From contig JBGURX010000046.1 of assembly GCA_045132235.1 (NCBI GenBank), positions 26,791 to 90,790 of the forward strand: a stretch of DNA of 64,000 nt. Reading direction: 5' to 3'. The notes beneath the pieces were generated by a model. That model was not told where the DNA came from. It did not search any database and saw nothing but the letters and a program-made list of their open reading frames with translations. A program made the translations under genes and the position numbers. Shown one piece after another: positions 9,439-19,552 of this stretch; positions within the stretch are counted from its first letter, which is position 1; every line of letters starts with the position of its first letter. The stretch comes from UBA1756 sp045132235 (GTDB lineage Bacteria; Bacteroidota; Bacteroidia; Bacteroidales; WCHB1-69).

Positions 9439-9981
9439 ATGAACACGAACCCCTATCCCGTCAGCGAAGAGAGCCTGGCCCTGTTGAAACAGCAGTGCGA
9501 GGAGTACCCCGCTTCATCGCTCTCCGCGATGCTGTACCTGAAGATGCTGTCGGCACTCCGTCCGGGAGCAGCCACCAGCGAGCGGTCACGCCTGCTGCTG
9601 TATGTCGCCGACCGCGCACGCTTCGCCGAGACCTCCCTCAAGGAGCCGCAGCCCCAGCAGGCCTCCCCCACCCCGCAAACCCACGCACGTCCCGCCGACG
9701 TGGACCAGGACTCGCTTATCACGCAGCTGATTGCAGAATTTTCGGAAGAAACCCCGAAAATTCAGTTCGACCCCGAAAAGCACGACGGCAACATCAACTA
9801 CAGCAAACCCAGTCTTGTGGAGAATCCGGAAATCGTAAGTGAAACATTAGCAAAGCTTTACCTCGCACAAGGCTATCCTGGAAAGGCGATAAAAATTTAT
9901 AAAAAATTATGCTTGCATTTTCCAGAAAAAAGTTGTTATTTTGCAGCCCAAATTCAGGAAATTAAAAATAGAAAAAATTAA
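9439..9981 (+). CDS. Conserved hypothetical protein with C-terminal TPR-like helices
   Basis: A 180-residue soluble protein of unknown function between lptE and secG. It has no export signal. The N-terminal third is helical and leucine-rich (SLALLKQQCEEYP), the middle is low-complexity and proline/glutamine-rich, and the last 45 residues (ETLAKLYLAQGYPGKAIKIY) look like a single tetratricopeptide hairpin pair. ATG 9439 is preferred over an upstream in-frame TTG at 9415, which lies inside the end of lptE. The position suggests an envelope-biogenesis role, but this is inference. Confidence 0.75.
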   Translation: MNTNPYPVSEESLALLKQQCEEYPASSLSAMLYLKMLSALRPGAATSERSRLLLYVADRARFAETSLKEPQPQQASPTPQTHARPADVDQDSLITQLIAEFSEETPKIQFDPEKHDGNINYSKPSLVENPEIVSETLAKLYLAQGYPGKAIKIYKKLCLHFPEKSCYFAAQIQEIKNRKN

Positions 9982-9999
9982 CACCAAAATAACCATACA

Positions 10000-10287
10000 A
10001 TGACCTCATTTTTAATCGTTTTAGCAGTCTTTATCATTATCATCAGCATAGCATTGGGATTTTTCGTCCTCATCCAGGAATCCAAGGGTGGCGGTCTGGC
10101 CTCCAACTTTGCAGGTTCCAACCAGATTATGGGTGTGAGAAAGACCACCAACATCGTTGAAATCATCACTTGGTCGCTGGCCGGCGTGATTTTCGTGCTC
10201 TGCCTCGCCTCCGCATTCATCTGCAAGAGCGAGTACAACGCCAACCACCAGCAGGCCCAGCCGACTGAGCAGACCGACGAAGAATAG
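10000..10287 (+). CDS. secG: Protein translocase subunit SecG
   Basis: SecG is the small accessory subunit of the SecYEG channel. The 95-residue protein has two membrane helices (FLIVLAVFIIIISIALGFFV and IVEIITWSLAGVIFVLCLAS) joined by the cytoplasmic loop with the family motif VLIQESKGGGLASNF. Length and topology match SecG. It starts 18 bases after the preceding gene and is followed by a strong terminator, so it closes the unit that begins with the sigma-54 activator. Confidence 0.95.
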   Translation: MTSFLIVLAVFIIIISIALGFFVLIQESKGGGLASNFAGSNQIMGVRKTTNIVEIITWSLAGVIFVLCLASAFICKSEYNANHQQAQPTEQTDEE

Positions 10288-10310
10288 TTTACCATATTAT
10301 ATTATATGGA

Positions 10311-10337
10311 AAGAGAGGACCTGCATCCTCTCTTTTT
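10311..10337 (+). terminator. Rho-independent terminator after secG
   Basis: Perfect 9-base stem AAGAGAGGA (10311-10319) / TCCTCTCTT (10326-10334) with a 6-base loop, running into a T tract. It separates secG from the EamA transporter gene. Confidence 0.85.
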
Positions 10338-10353
10338 CATTTGAGGGTCACCC

Positions 10354-11283
10354 ATGAAAAAGCGCGCAACCCTGTACTACACTCTCATCCTTGTTGCCGT
10401 AGGCTTCTGGGGCGTGTCGTTTGTCTTCACCAAAGCGCTGCTCGCCCATCTCGCCCCCATCGTCATCCTGTTTCTCCGACTGCTCATCGCCACCGCGCTG
10501 CAGGCCGTGGTGTGCCGGCTGTTCTTTCACCAGCCGCTGCGCAAAATCCCCGGCAAAGACTGGCTTTACCTGCTGATGCTCAGTCTTTTCGAGCCTTTCC
10601 TCTACTTTATCTTCGAAACCTATAGCATCCAATACACCGACCCCACCATCGTGTCGGTCATCATCGCCACCATCCCCATCTTCACGGTTCTGCTCTCCTT
10701 CTTCTACTTCAAGGAGAACCTCTCGTGGCTCAACATGGCGGGCGTGGCGGTGTCGGTGGCGGGCATCGTGGTGATGCTGGTGCCCGAATTCGGCGACGTG
10801 ACCTTCAACCCGCTCGGCATTGTCTTGGCCTTCGGCGCGGTGGGCACCGCCGTGGGCTACAGCTTCTTCCTGAAAAAAATCTCCGACCGCTACAACCCCA
10901 TCTTCATCGTCACATGGCAGAACACCTTCGGACTGCTGTTCATCCTGCCGGTGATGCTGTTCGTACACGGCACCGGCGACCTGCACCGGCAATTCGCCAT
11001 GCTCGCCGACCTCACCGTGCTGCGCGATGTCATCCTGCTGGCGGTCTTCTGCTCGGCACTCGCCTACACCTTCTATATCACGGCATTGCAACGCATCGGA
11101 CTGGCGCGCGCCAACACCTTCACCAACCTGATTCCCGTGGTGACGGGTCTGTTCGCCTTCTTCGTCTTGGGCGAGCCGTTCCCGCCGCTGAAAATCATCG
11201 GTGCAGTGATGGCTGTGGCAGGCGTTTGGTGCGTGCAGGCACAATTCAAAAAAAGCAAAGCCATCTCTTTTCATCAAAAATAA
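10354..11283 (+). CDS. EamA/DMT-family inner-membrane transporter
   Basis: A 309-residue protein of the drug/metabolite transporter superfamily with about ten hydrophobic helices in two repeated EamA halves. The first half opens with ILVAVGFWGVSFVFTKALL. The second ends with NLIPVVTGLFAFFVLGEPFP, the loop and helix typical of the family. Members export small metabolites, often amino acids or purine-like compounds; the substrate cannot be deduced here. It follows the secG terminator and ends 9 bases before metH, so the two may be cotranscribed and the substrate could be linked to methionine metabolism (inference). Confidence 0.9.
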   Translation: MKKRATLYYTLILVAVGFWGVSFVFTKALLAHLAPIVILFLRLLIATALQAVVCRLFFHQPLRKIPGKDWLYLLMLSLFEPFLYFIFETYSIQYTDPTIVSVIIATIPIFTVLLSFFYFKENLSWLNMAGVAVSVAGIVVMLVPEFGDVTFNPLGIVLAFGAVGTAVGYSFFLKKISDRYNPIFIVTWQNTFGLLFILPVMLFVHGTGDLHRQFAMLADLTVLRDVILLAVFCSALAYTFYITALQRIGLARANTFTNLIPVVTGLFAFFVLGEPFPPLKIIGAVMAVAGVWCVQAQFKKSKAISFHQK

Positions 11284-11292
11284 ATTTTATTT

Positions 11293-13614
<2,322 letters not shown>

Positions 13615-13631
13615 TATTCAAAAAATAATCA

Positions 13632-13639
13632 TACTTTTG
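13632..13639 (+). promoter_or_regulatory. Bacteroidetes -7 box (TACTTTTG)
   Basis: Matches TAnnTTTG, 34 bases before the ATG of the small membrane protein gene and just after metH. No convincing -33 element. Confidence 0.55.
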
Positions 13640-13673
13640 CAGCGTTAAAATAAATCAAATAAAACAAATTATT

Positions 13674-14117
13674 ATGGAAGAAAATCTCAACAACGCAGAG
13701 GATATGCAAAACACCCCTCAAACTCCGGAAGTAACACCGTGTCCTCCGGTACAAGAACCTCAGCAGCCGGCATACGAGCCATACCAACAACCTTACCAGC
13801 AGCCCTACCCTGTCCAGCCGAAAGAGCCCAGACTCAGAAGAAATTTCATTGGAGGAACGGGATTTGTGCTGGGTGTCGTCGGCATCGTGCTGTTCTGGGT
13901 CCCCTTTGTACGTTTCATCCTTGGAGTCCTCGGACTCACATTGTCCTTGGTGGGCATTTTCCGCAAAAACTGCCGCAGGGCTTTCCCCATCGCCGGTCTG
14001 ATTTTGTCCTCTCTCGTGCTGCTCATCATCGCCATCATCTGGTTCCACTTCGGCTACGATCTCTCTGACATTTTCAATGACGATTTCCTCGATTTTCTCA
14101 ACTTCCTCGATAAATAA
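13674..14117 (+). CDS. Small membrane protein with proline/glutamine-rich N-terminus (DUF4190-like)
   Basis: A 147-residue protein. Residues 15-50 are rich in P, Q and Y (for example PYQQPYQQPYPVQP). Two hydrophobic helices follow (GFVLGVVGIVLFWVPFVRFI and FPIAGLILSSLVLLIIAIIW), then a short acidic tail. This layout fits the DUF4190 type of small membrane protein. Function is unknown. It has its own -7 box and terminator, so it is probably a single-gene unit. Confidence 0.75.
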   Translation: MEENLNNAEDMQNTPQTPEVTPCPPVQEPQQPAYEPYQQPYQQPYPVQPKEPRLRRNFIGGTGFVLGVVGIVLFWVPFVRFILGVLGLTLSLVGIFRKNCRRAFPIAGLILSSLVLLIIAIIWFHFGYDLSDIFNDDFLDFLNFLDK

Positions 14118-14154
14118 ACCTGTCAAGAAGATTTCCAACATCATTTTTCATAGC

Positions 14155-14187
14155 AACCCATCCCTCATACGGATGGGTTTTCTTTTT
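14155..14187 (+). terminator. Rho-independent terminator
   Basis: Perfect 9-base stem AACCCATCC (14155-14163) / GGATGGGTT (14171-14179), 7-base loop, then TTCTTTTT. It ends the small membrane protein gene. Confidence 0.88.
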
Positions 14188-14230
14188 GGGAAAAATCAGA
14201 ATATTTTCAAAAACATGTCAGAAATTTTTA

Positions 14231-14238
14231 TAAATTTG
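14231..14238 (+). promoter_or_regulatory. Bacteroidetes -7 box (TAAATTTG)
   Basis: Exact TAnnTTTG match downstream of the terminator and 61 bases before the ATG at 14300. It probably drives the secreted-protein gene. Confidence 0.65.
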
Positions 14239-14299
14239 CACGATTTTTTTCAAAATGATAATTTGGCGTAGTTTTTTATCGAAATAAAAAAAAGAGATT

Positions 14300-15904
14300 A
14301 TGAAAAAAGCATTATTACTCTCTGTCATTCTTATACTTACATTAACCCTTCCATTTCCTTGCAAAGCACAGACTCCCCTCACCGAGGGCGGCGGAGCTGT
14401 GGTCCCGAAATGTTCGGCGGCGCTCTCCACCCAAACGCTGATACGCAACAGCGACAAAAGTGCGCTTTTTTACCTTGAGACCTACAGTCCGAATGTCAAG
14501 CTGCAGTATCAGGGGCTGGTGACCTACAACAAAACCACGGGCACGGCCTTCGAGGAGGATATCCAGCTGCCGGAAGGCTACCACCACCTCTACACCCGCG
14601 TCATCGGCACGGAGCTGTACGGCTACTATTACCGCTACAATGCCGAAAAAAAGTCGTTTGACTATTCCGTAGCACATTATCCACAAAAGAAAAGCGTTGA
14701 CGGAGTGCGTGTTGTAACTCCAGAAAACCGTCTGTCGTTAGACTTGGAAGGACGCGGCGAAATCCTGAAATATGTGGCCGTGTCGCCCGACGACTCCAAG
14801 TACGCCATGATTTTCATCGCCCCCAACGACCGCAACCAAGCCCCCTACTTCTACTGCTACATCTACGACAACACCGGCAAGGAGATCTGGTACGACAAGT
14901 TTTTGCCCACCATCGCCGGCAACAAATTTTCCATTCAGGATATTGAGTTGAGCGACAAGGGCGAGCTGCTGCTGCTGGTATATGCCACCAAGGGCAAGAA
15001 CGCCACCATCCAGAACCCCACCCTGCAGCTTTTCAGCTGCACCCGCGGCAACCTCAACTCCATCACAGAAGCCCTCGACTTCGGCTTCGTGAACTCGATG
15101 AAGATGCTCCGGCTGGCCAACAAAGACCTCTTTATTGGTGGATATTATGATGAAACCCAGCAGAGCAACACCACGGGCTACTTCACGTATGTGGTGAAAG
15201 ACGAGCCGCTGCGCATCACCGAGAAGTCGCACGCCCCCTTCGACCGCACAAAAGGCAACGAGTACTACAACCTCAACGACGGCGACTACTACGTCAAGTG
15301 CGACTATCTGTTCGAGATGCCCGACCACATCGTGGCGATGCTCGGCGAGCAGTATGCCAGCATACAGCTTAGCGACAAGGGTGCAATGCCCTACCGCCAC
15401 CATACCAACGACATCTACTGCAACCGCTTCACCCTCAACGGCACCGACCTCGGCTGTATCAAGGTGAACAAACACACCAGCGCCCAGGCTGCCGACATTG
15501 TGACCACCCACGACGACGGCGAGCGCATCGCCGCCTTCCGCATGGAAGAGAAGACCGCCCGCCCGAAAGCGCCCACCTTCTACAACCTCGGCATCGGCTA
15601 TGTGCCCGTGGTGAAAGGCAGCGAGATTTTCGTGCTCTACACCGACCTGCTCTCCAACTACGAGGAGGACAACAACGACTGGAACGCCGCCGAGATAGAG
15701 AGTCCCGACAAGAACTGTCTGGTAGTGGCGCGCATGGACTACAGCACCGACAAAAAGGTCATCATGCTGCCCAACAAGGCCGGACAGACCTTCCACAATG
15801 TGTGGCTGGTGGACGGCGACGATATCTACTTCGGGATGAGCGGAAAGAAAAGCTACACCATTGAGAAGTTCAAGCTGGACAAGAAGTGGACGTGGGACAA
15901 GTAA
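14300..15904 (+). CDS. Secreted protein of unknown function, possibly propeller-like
   Basis: A 534-residue exported protein; I do not recognise the family. A classical signal peptide (MKKALLLSVILILTLTLP, cleavage probably after CKA) is followed by repeated beta-rich segments, each with an aromatic strand and a turn (KYVAVSPDDSKYAMIFIAP, IQDIELSDKGELLLLVYA, MKMLRLANKDLFIGGYYD). This recalls beta-propeller blades but does not match a named repeat. No T9SS sorting domain is visible at the C-terminus, which ends KFKLDKKWTWDK. It has its own promoter. A heptad repeat array begins directly after the stop codon. Confidence 0.7.
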   Translation: MKKALLLSVILILTLTLPFPCKAQTPLTEGGGAVVPKCSAALSTQTLIRNSDKSALFYLETYSPNVKLQYQGLVTYNKTTGTAFEEDIQLPEGYHHLYTRVIGTELYGYYYRYNAEKKSFDYSVAHYPQKKSVDGVRVVTPENRLSLDLEGRGEILKYVAVSPDDSKYAMIFIAPNDRNQAPYFYCYIYDNTGKEIWYDKFLPTIAGNKFSIQDIELSDKGELLLLVYATKGKNATIQNPTLQLFSCTRGNLNSITEALDFGFVNSMKMLRLANKDLFIGGYYDETQQSNTTGYFTYVVKDEPLRITEKSHAPFDRTKGNEYYNLNDGDYYVKCDYLFEMPDHIVAMLGEQYASIQLSDKGAMPYRHHTNDIYCNRFTLNGTDLGCIKVNKHTSAQAADIVTTHDDGERIAAFRMEEKTARPKAPTFYNLGIGYVPVVKGSEIFVLYTDLLSNYEEDNNDWNAAEIESPDKNCLVVARMDYSTDKKVIMLPNKAGQTFHNVWLVDGDDIYFGMSGKKSYTIEKFKLDKKWTWDK

Positions 15905-15908
15905 GGTG

Positions 15909-15940
15909 AAATTTGAAAATTGAAAATTGAAAGGTTAAAA
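15909..15940 (+). repeat. Heptad repeat array, GAAAATT type
   Basis: Three to four units (TTTGAAAATT, GAAAATT, GAAAGG) starting 5 bases after the stop of the upstream gene and ending about 23 bases before ispH. Each heptad supplies a TGA on the plus strand. Confidence 0.75.
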
Positions 15941-15963
15941 TATAGGAGGGACTGAGGAAGTAC

Positions 15964-16854
15964 ATGCAAGTTACGATTGACGGACATTCGGGTTTCTGTT
16001 CCGGGGTCATCAACGCCATACAGACGGCGGAGGAGTGGCTGCGGAAGGAGGGAACACTCTACTGTCTCGGCGACATCGTGCACAACAGCGAGGAGCTGCA
16101 GCGGCTGGTGCAGATGGGGTTGAAGGTCATCTCCTACGACGAGTTCCGCAGCCTGCGGGGGGGGCGGGTGCTGATACGCGCCCACGGCGAACCGCCGGAG
16201 ACCTACCGCATCGCCCAAGAAAACGGCATCGAGATCATCGATGCCACCTGCAAGGTGGTGCTGAACCTGCAGCAGACCATCAAACGGGAGTTTGAGACGG
16301 CGGGAGCCGACACCCAGATTCTCATCTTCGGCAAGCAAGGCCATGCCGAAGTCATCGGGCTGCTGGGGCAGACCGACGGCAAAGGACTGGTCATCAGTGC
16401 ATTGGAAGACATCCAGCGCATCGACCTGTCGCGGCCGGCATGTCTTTTTTCGCAAACCACCCAGAACTCTGAGACGTACCAGAAAATCATCGAGGCCATC
16501 ACCGAGGCCTACACACGGCAGGGGCATCCCGAGCTGTTCACCCATCACGACACCATCTGTCACAGCGTGACCAACCGCGCCCGCCAGATCGAGGAGTTCG
16601 CCCGTCAGTACGACCGCATCGTCTTCGTGTCGGGGGCCAAGAGCTCCAACGGTCTTTATCTATACGAAATCTGTAAAAAAAGCAATTCCAACACCCACTT
16701 CGTCACCGCTTTGGAGACAATTTCCGACATTCCTGCAGGGGCCGACGAGCGTATCGGCATCTGCGGGGCCACCTCCACCCCGATGTGGCTGATGGAAAAG
16801 GCCGCCGACCTCATCCGGCAGAACCAACCGAATATTCATTATCAAAATCATTAA
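15964..16854 (+). CDS. ispH: 4-hydroxy-3-methylbut-2-enyl diphosphate reductase
   Basis: Last enzyme of the MEP pathway: reduces HMBPP to isopentenyl and dimethylallyl diphosphate with a 4Fe-4S cluster. The 296-residue protein has the three cluster cysteines C12 (SGFCSGV), C96 (DATCKVV) and C199 (DTICHSV). It also has the substrate-binding histidines H40 and H74 (RAHGEPP) and the GKQGHAEV segment carrying the conserved His and Glu. Numbering is almost the same as E. coli IspH. ispG lies elsewhere in this window (37909), so the pathway is split. It is followed after 12 bases by the NhaD gene. Confidence 0.95.
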   Translation: MQVTIDGHSGFCSGVINAIQTAEEWLRKEGTLYCLGDIVHNSEELQRLVQMGLKVISYDEFRSLRGGRVLIRAHGEPPETYRIAQENGIEIIDATCKVVLNLQQTIKREFETAGADTQILIFGKQGHAEVIGLLGQTDGKGLVISALEDIQRIDLSRPACLFSQTTQNSETYQKIIEAITEAYTRQGHPELFTHHDTICHSVTNRARQIEEFARQYDRIVFVSGAKSSNGLYLYEICKKSNSNTHFVTALETISDIPAGADERIGICGATSTPMWLMEKAADLIRQNQPNIHYQNH

Positions 16855-16866
16855 AAAATCTATTAC

Positions 16867-18645
16867 ATGTCCAACTTCACTTTTATCTTCATGCTTGTGG
16901 CCTTCCTCGTCGGTTACACTGTAATCGCGCTGGAACATCCGCTGAAAATCAACAAGACCGCCACTGCCCTGCTGCTGGGCGTGCTGCTGTGGGTATGCGC
17001 CGTCATCGGCGGCGAGAGCATTCTCGTCAATACCGAACCGCTGCGCGACTACATCACCCGCAACCCCGGCAGCGGCTTCACCGAATGGCTCGTCCATTCC
17101 GAACTGCTGCACTCGCTGGGCGACATCGCTGAGATCCTCTTCTTCCTGATGGGTGCCATGACCATTGTGGAGGTAGTGGACACCAACGGCGGCTTCAAGA
17201 TCATCACCGACCATATCAAGACCAAGAAAAAAACACGCCTGCTGTGGATCATCTGCATCCTGACCTTTTTCATGTCGGCAGTGTTGGACAACCTGACCAC
17301 CTCCATCGTGATGATTGCCCTGCTGCGCAAGATGATGCAGCGCAAAGACCGTCTCATCTTCGCCAGCATGGTGATTCTGGCCGCCAACGCGGGCGGTGCG
17401 TGGTCGCCCATCGGCGACGTGACCACCATCATGCTGTGGATTGCCGGCGACGTCACCAGCGCCAACATCATCGTGGCCACCCTCTTTGCCAGCATCATCT
17501 CCATTGTTGTACCGCTCATTATCCTCACCTTCATGATGAGAGGAGAGAATGAAGTGACTCCGCCGGAAGAGGCCACCGACCATGTGGAAGGCAGCTACAC
17601 CAACAGCAAGGGCATGAGCACACTCTTCCTCTGCGTGGGCGTGGGCGCTCTGGTGTGCGTGCCCGTCTTCAAGACCATCACCCACCTGCCTCCCTACCTC
17701 GGAATGTTAGGCGGCCTGGGCATTTTGTGGGTACTCTCTGAGATTGTGCACCGCAAGCAGGAAGCACACAGCAAGAAATATTCCATCCTGTCCATCATCT
17801 CCCGCATCGACCTGCCCAGCATCCTCTTCTTCCTCGGCATTTTGCTGGCAGTGAACGCCCTGCGCGTTGTTGGCCACTTGGCACTGCTCTCCAACGGTTT
17901 GGACAGCATCCCGATGGCAGACCCGGGCAAATACTACGTCATCAACATCATCATCGGCGTGCTCTCCTCCATCGTGGACAATGTGCCGCTGGTGGCGGGA
18001 GCCATGGGCATGTACCACTTCCCCACCGACCACTACTTCTGGGAGATGCTGGCCTACTGTGCCGGTACGGGTGGCAGTATCCTCATCATCGGTTCCGCTG
18101 CCGGTGTGGCCGTGATGGGTTTGGAGAAGATCGACTTCATCTGGTACCTCAAGCACATTTCATGGCTCGCACTGGTCGGATACCTCGCCGGTGCGCTCTG
18201 CTTCATCGGGCAGAAGGCCATCACCAACCATTTCGCCAACAATGAGAACAAGGCAGCTGTGGAGATGACGCAAGACGGGGTGAAGGAGTATCTGATGGGC
18301 AACACCTACTACATCACCTCCGACATGCCCAGCCAGAAAAACGGAGAAATGATCATGCTGCACGACAGCACCACCATCAACTTCATCCAGTACTGCGAGG
18401 CCAACGACAGTCTCATCGGCATGCGCATGTCACGGGTGATTTACAGCCACAAAGACGGCAGTTACGAATACATCAGCCAATCAAGCGACCTCTACCCGGG
18501 CAAGATTTCCGTGGACATCAAGGACACACTCGGCCACATCGACTACGGCGGCTACGAGCTGACCGTCAGCCAGTCGGGACGGGTGTTTAGCGTGCAGCAG
18601 AATCCCTACGGAGAGGCCAACATTGTTGAATTACGAAAAAAATAG
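16867..18645 (+). CDS. nhaD: NhaD-family sodium/proton antiporter with an extra C-terminal domain
   Basis: An inner-membrane Na+/H+ antiporter of the NhaD/ion-transporter superfamily. Residues 1-450 form the transport unit: multiple helices with the conserved membrane segments SAVLDNLTTSIVMIALLRK, AANAGGAWSPIGDVTTIMLW and SSIVDNVPLVAGAMGMY. NhaD proteins usually end near this point. Here about 142 further residues (18217-18642) form a soluble, beta-rich tail (MRMSRVIYSHKDGSYEYIS, GHIDYGGYELTVSQSGRVFS) that I do not recognise. It lies in a close run: ispH ends 12 bases before it, the next gene starts 5 bases after it. Confidence 0.9.
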   Translation: MSNFTFIFMLVAFLVGYTVIALEHPLKINKTATALLLGVLLWVCAVIGGESILVNTEPLRDYITRNPGSGFTEWLVHSELLHSLGDIAEILFFLMGAMTIVEVVDTNGGFKIITDHIKTKKKTRLLWIICILTFFMSAVLDNLTTSIVMIALLRKMMQRKDRLIFASMVILAANAGGAWSPIGDVTTIMLWIAGDVTSANIIVATLFASIISIVVPLIILTFMMRGENEVTPPEEATDHVEGSYTNSKGMSTLFLCVGVGALVCVPVFKTITHLPPYLGMLGGLGILWVLSEIVHRKQEAHSKKYSILSIISRIDLPSILFFLGILLAVNALRVVGHLALLSNGLDSIPMADPGKYYVINIIIGVLSSIVDNVPLVAGAMGMYHFPTDHYFWEMLAYCAGTGGSILIIGSAAGVAVMGLEKIDFIWYLKHISWLALVGYLAGALCFIGQKAITNHFANNENKAAVEMTQDGVKEYLMGNTYYITSDMPSQKNGEMIMLHDSTTINFIQYCEANDSLIGMRMSRVIYSHKDGSYEYISQSSDLYPGKISVDIKDTLGHIDYGGYELTVSQSGRVFSVQQNPYGEANIVELRKK

Positions 18646-18650
18646 CGGTT

Positions 18651-19526
18651 ATGAATCCCACATTACTAGTATTGGCTGCCGGCATGGGCAGCCGCTACGG
18701 CGGTCTGAAACAGCTGGACCAGCTCGGTCCCAACGGCGAGACCATCATGGACTATTCGGTACGCTACGCCATCGAAGCCGGCTACGGCAAGATTGTGTAT
18801 GTCATCCGGCGCAGCATGGAGGCTGACTTTTGCGAGCACATCCTCCCGAAATATGCCGACCGCATTCCGGTGGAATATGTATTTCAGGAACTTGACGTAC
18901 TGCCGGACGGTTTTTCCGTGAATCCTGAACGGGTGAAGCCTTACGGCACAGCCCACGCCATCCTTGTGGCAAAAGAAGCGGTCAAAGAGCCCTTTACAGT
19001 CATCAATGCTGATGACTTTTATGGGAAAGATGCCTTCCGCGTGATGGCCGACTTCCTGCGCCAGCCGCAGGCACCCGCCGCGCCGCAGTTCGCCATGGTG
19101 GGCTACCGCCTCGAGAACACCCTGTCGGAGAACGGCACCGTGTCGAGAGGAGTATGCACCGCCGACGAACACGGCCATCTGGTGAGCATCACCGAGATGA
19201 CCAAGATCGGGCGGCACGACGGCCTCATCCGCAATGCCGAAGCCGACGGCACCTTCACTCCGCTGGACGGCAAAACCCCTGTCTCCATGAACTTCTGGGG
19301 CTTCACTCCCCTCTTCTTCGACAAGCTCGATGGGATGTTCCGCGACTTCCTCACCGCCCACAACGACGACCCCAAGTCGGAGTTCCAGATTCCGACCGTC
19401 ATCAACTACTTCCTGACCAGCGGCGCTGCCACCATCAACATTCTGGACAGCGACGCGCAGTGGTTCGGGGTCACCTACCAGGCCGACCGGCCGTATGTGG
19501 TGGAGCGGTTGGCACAATTGAAATAA
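18651..19526 (+). CDS. Nucleotidyltransferase-fold protein (NTP:sugar-phosphate type)
   Basis: A 291-residue member of the sugar-phosphate nucleotidyltransferase family. The N-terminus has the nucleotide-binding signature LVLAAGMGSRYGGLKQLDQL and the next conserved step GETIMDYSVRYAI. FTVINADDFYG supplies the metal-binding Asp pair. These enzymes join an NTP to a sugar phosphate. The protein is about the size of bacterial UTP-glucose-1-phosphate uridylyltransferases, but the substrate cannot be told from sequence alone. It begins 5 bases after the NhaD gene, suggesting cotranscription. Confidence 0.85.
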   Translation: MNPTLLVLAAGMGSRYGGLKQLDQLGPNGETIMDYSVRYAIEAGYGKIVYVIRRSMEADFCEHILPKYADRIPVEYVFQELDVLPDGFSVNPERVKPYGTAHAILVAKEAVKEPFTVINADDFYGKDAFRVMADFLRQPQAPAAPQFAMVGYRLENTLSENGTVSRGVCTADEHGHLVSITEMTKIGRHDGLIRNAEADGTFTPLDGKTPVSMNFWGFTPLFFDKLDGMFRDFLTAHNDDPKSEFQIPTVINYFLTSGAATINILDSDAQWFGVTYQADRPYVVERLAQLK

Positions 19527-19552
19527 AATCCATCAAACAAAACCTATAGGAA

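Noticed and set aside
11284..11292. Cobalamin riboswitch expected before metH
   Set aside because: Only 9 bases separate metH from the upstream gene, so there is no room for one.
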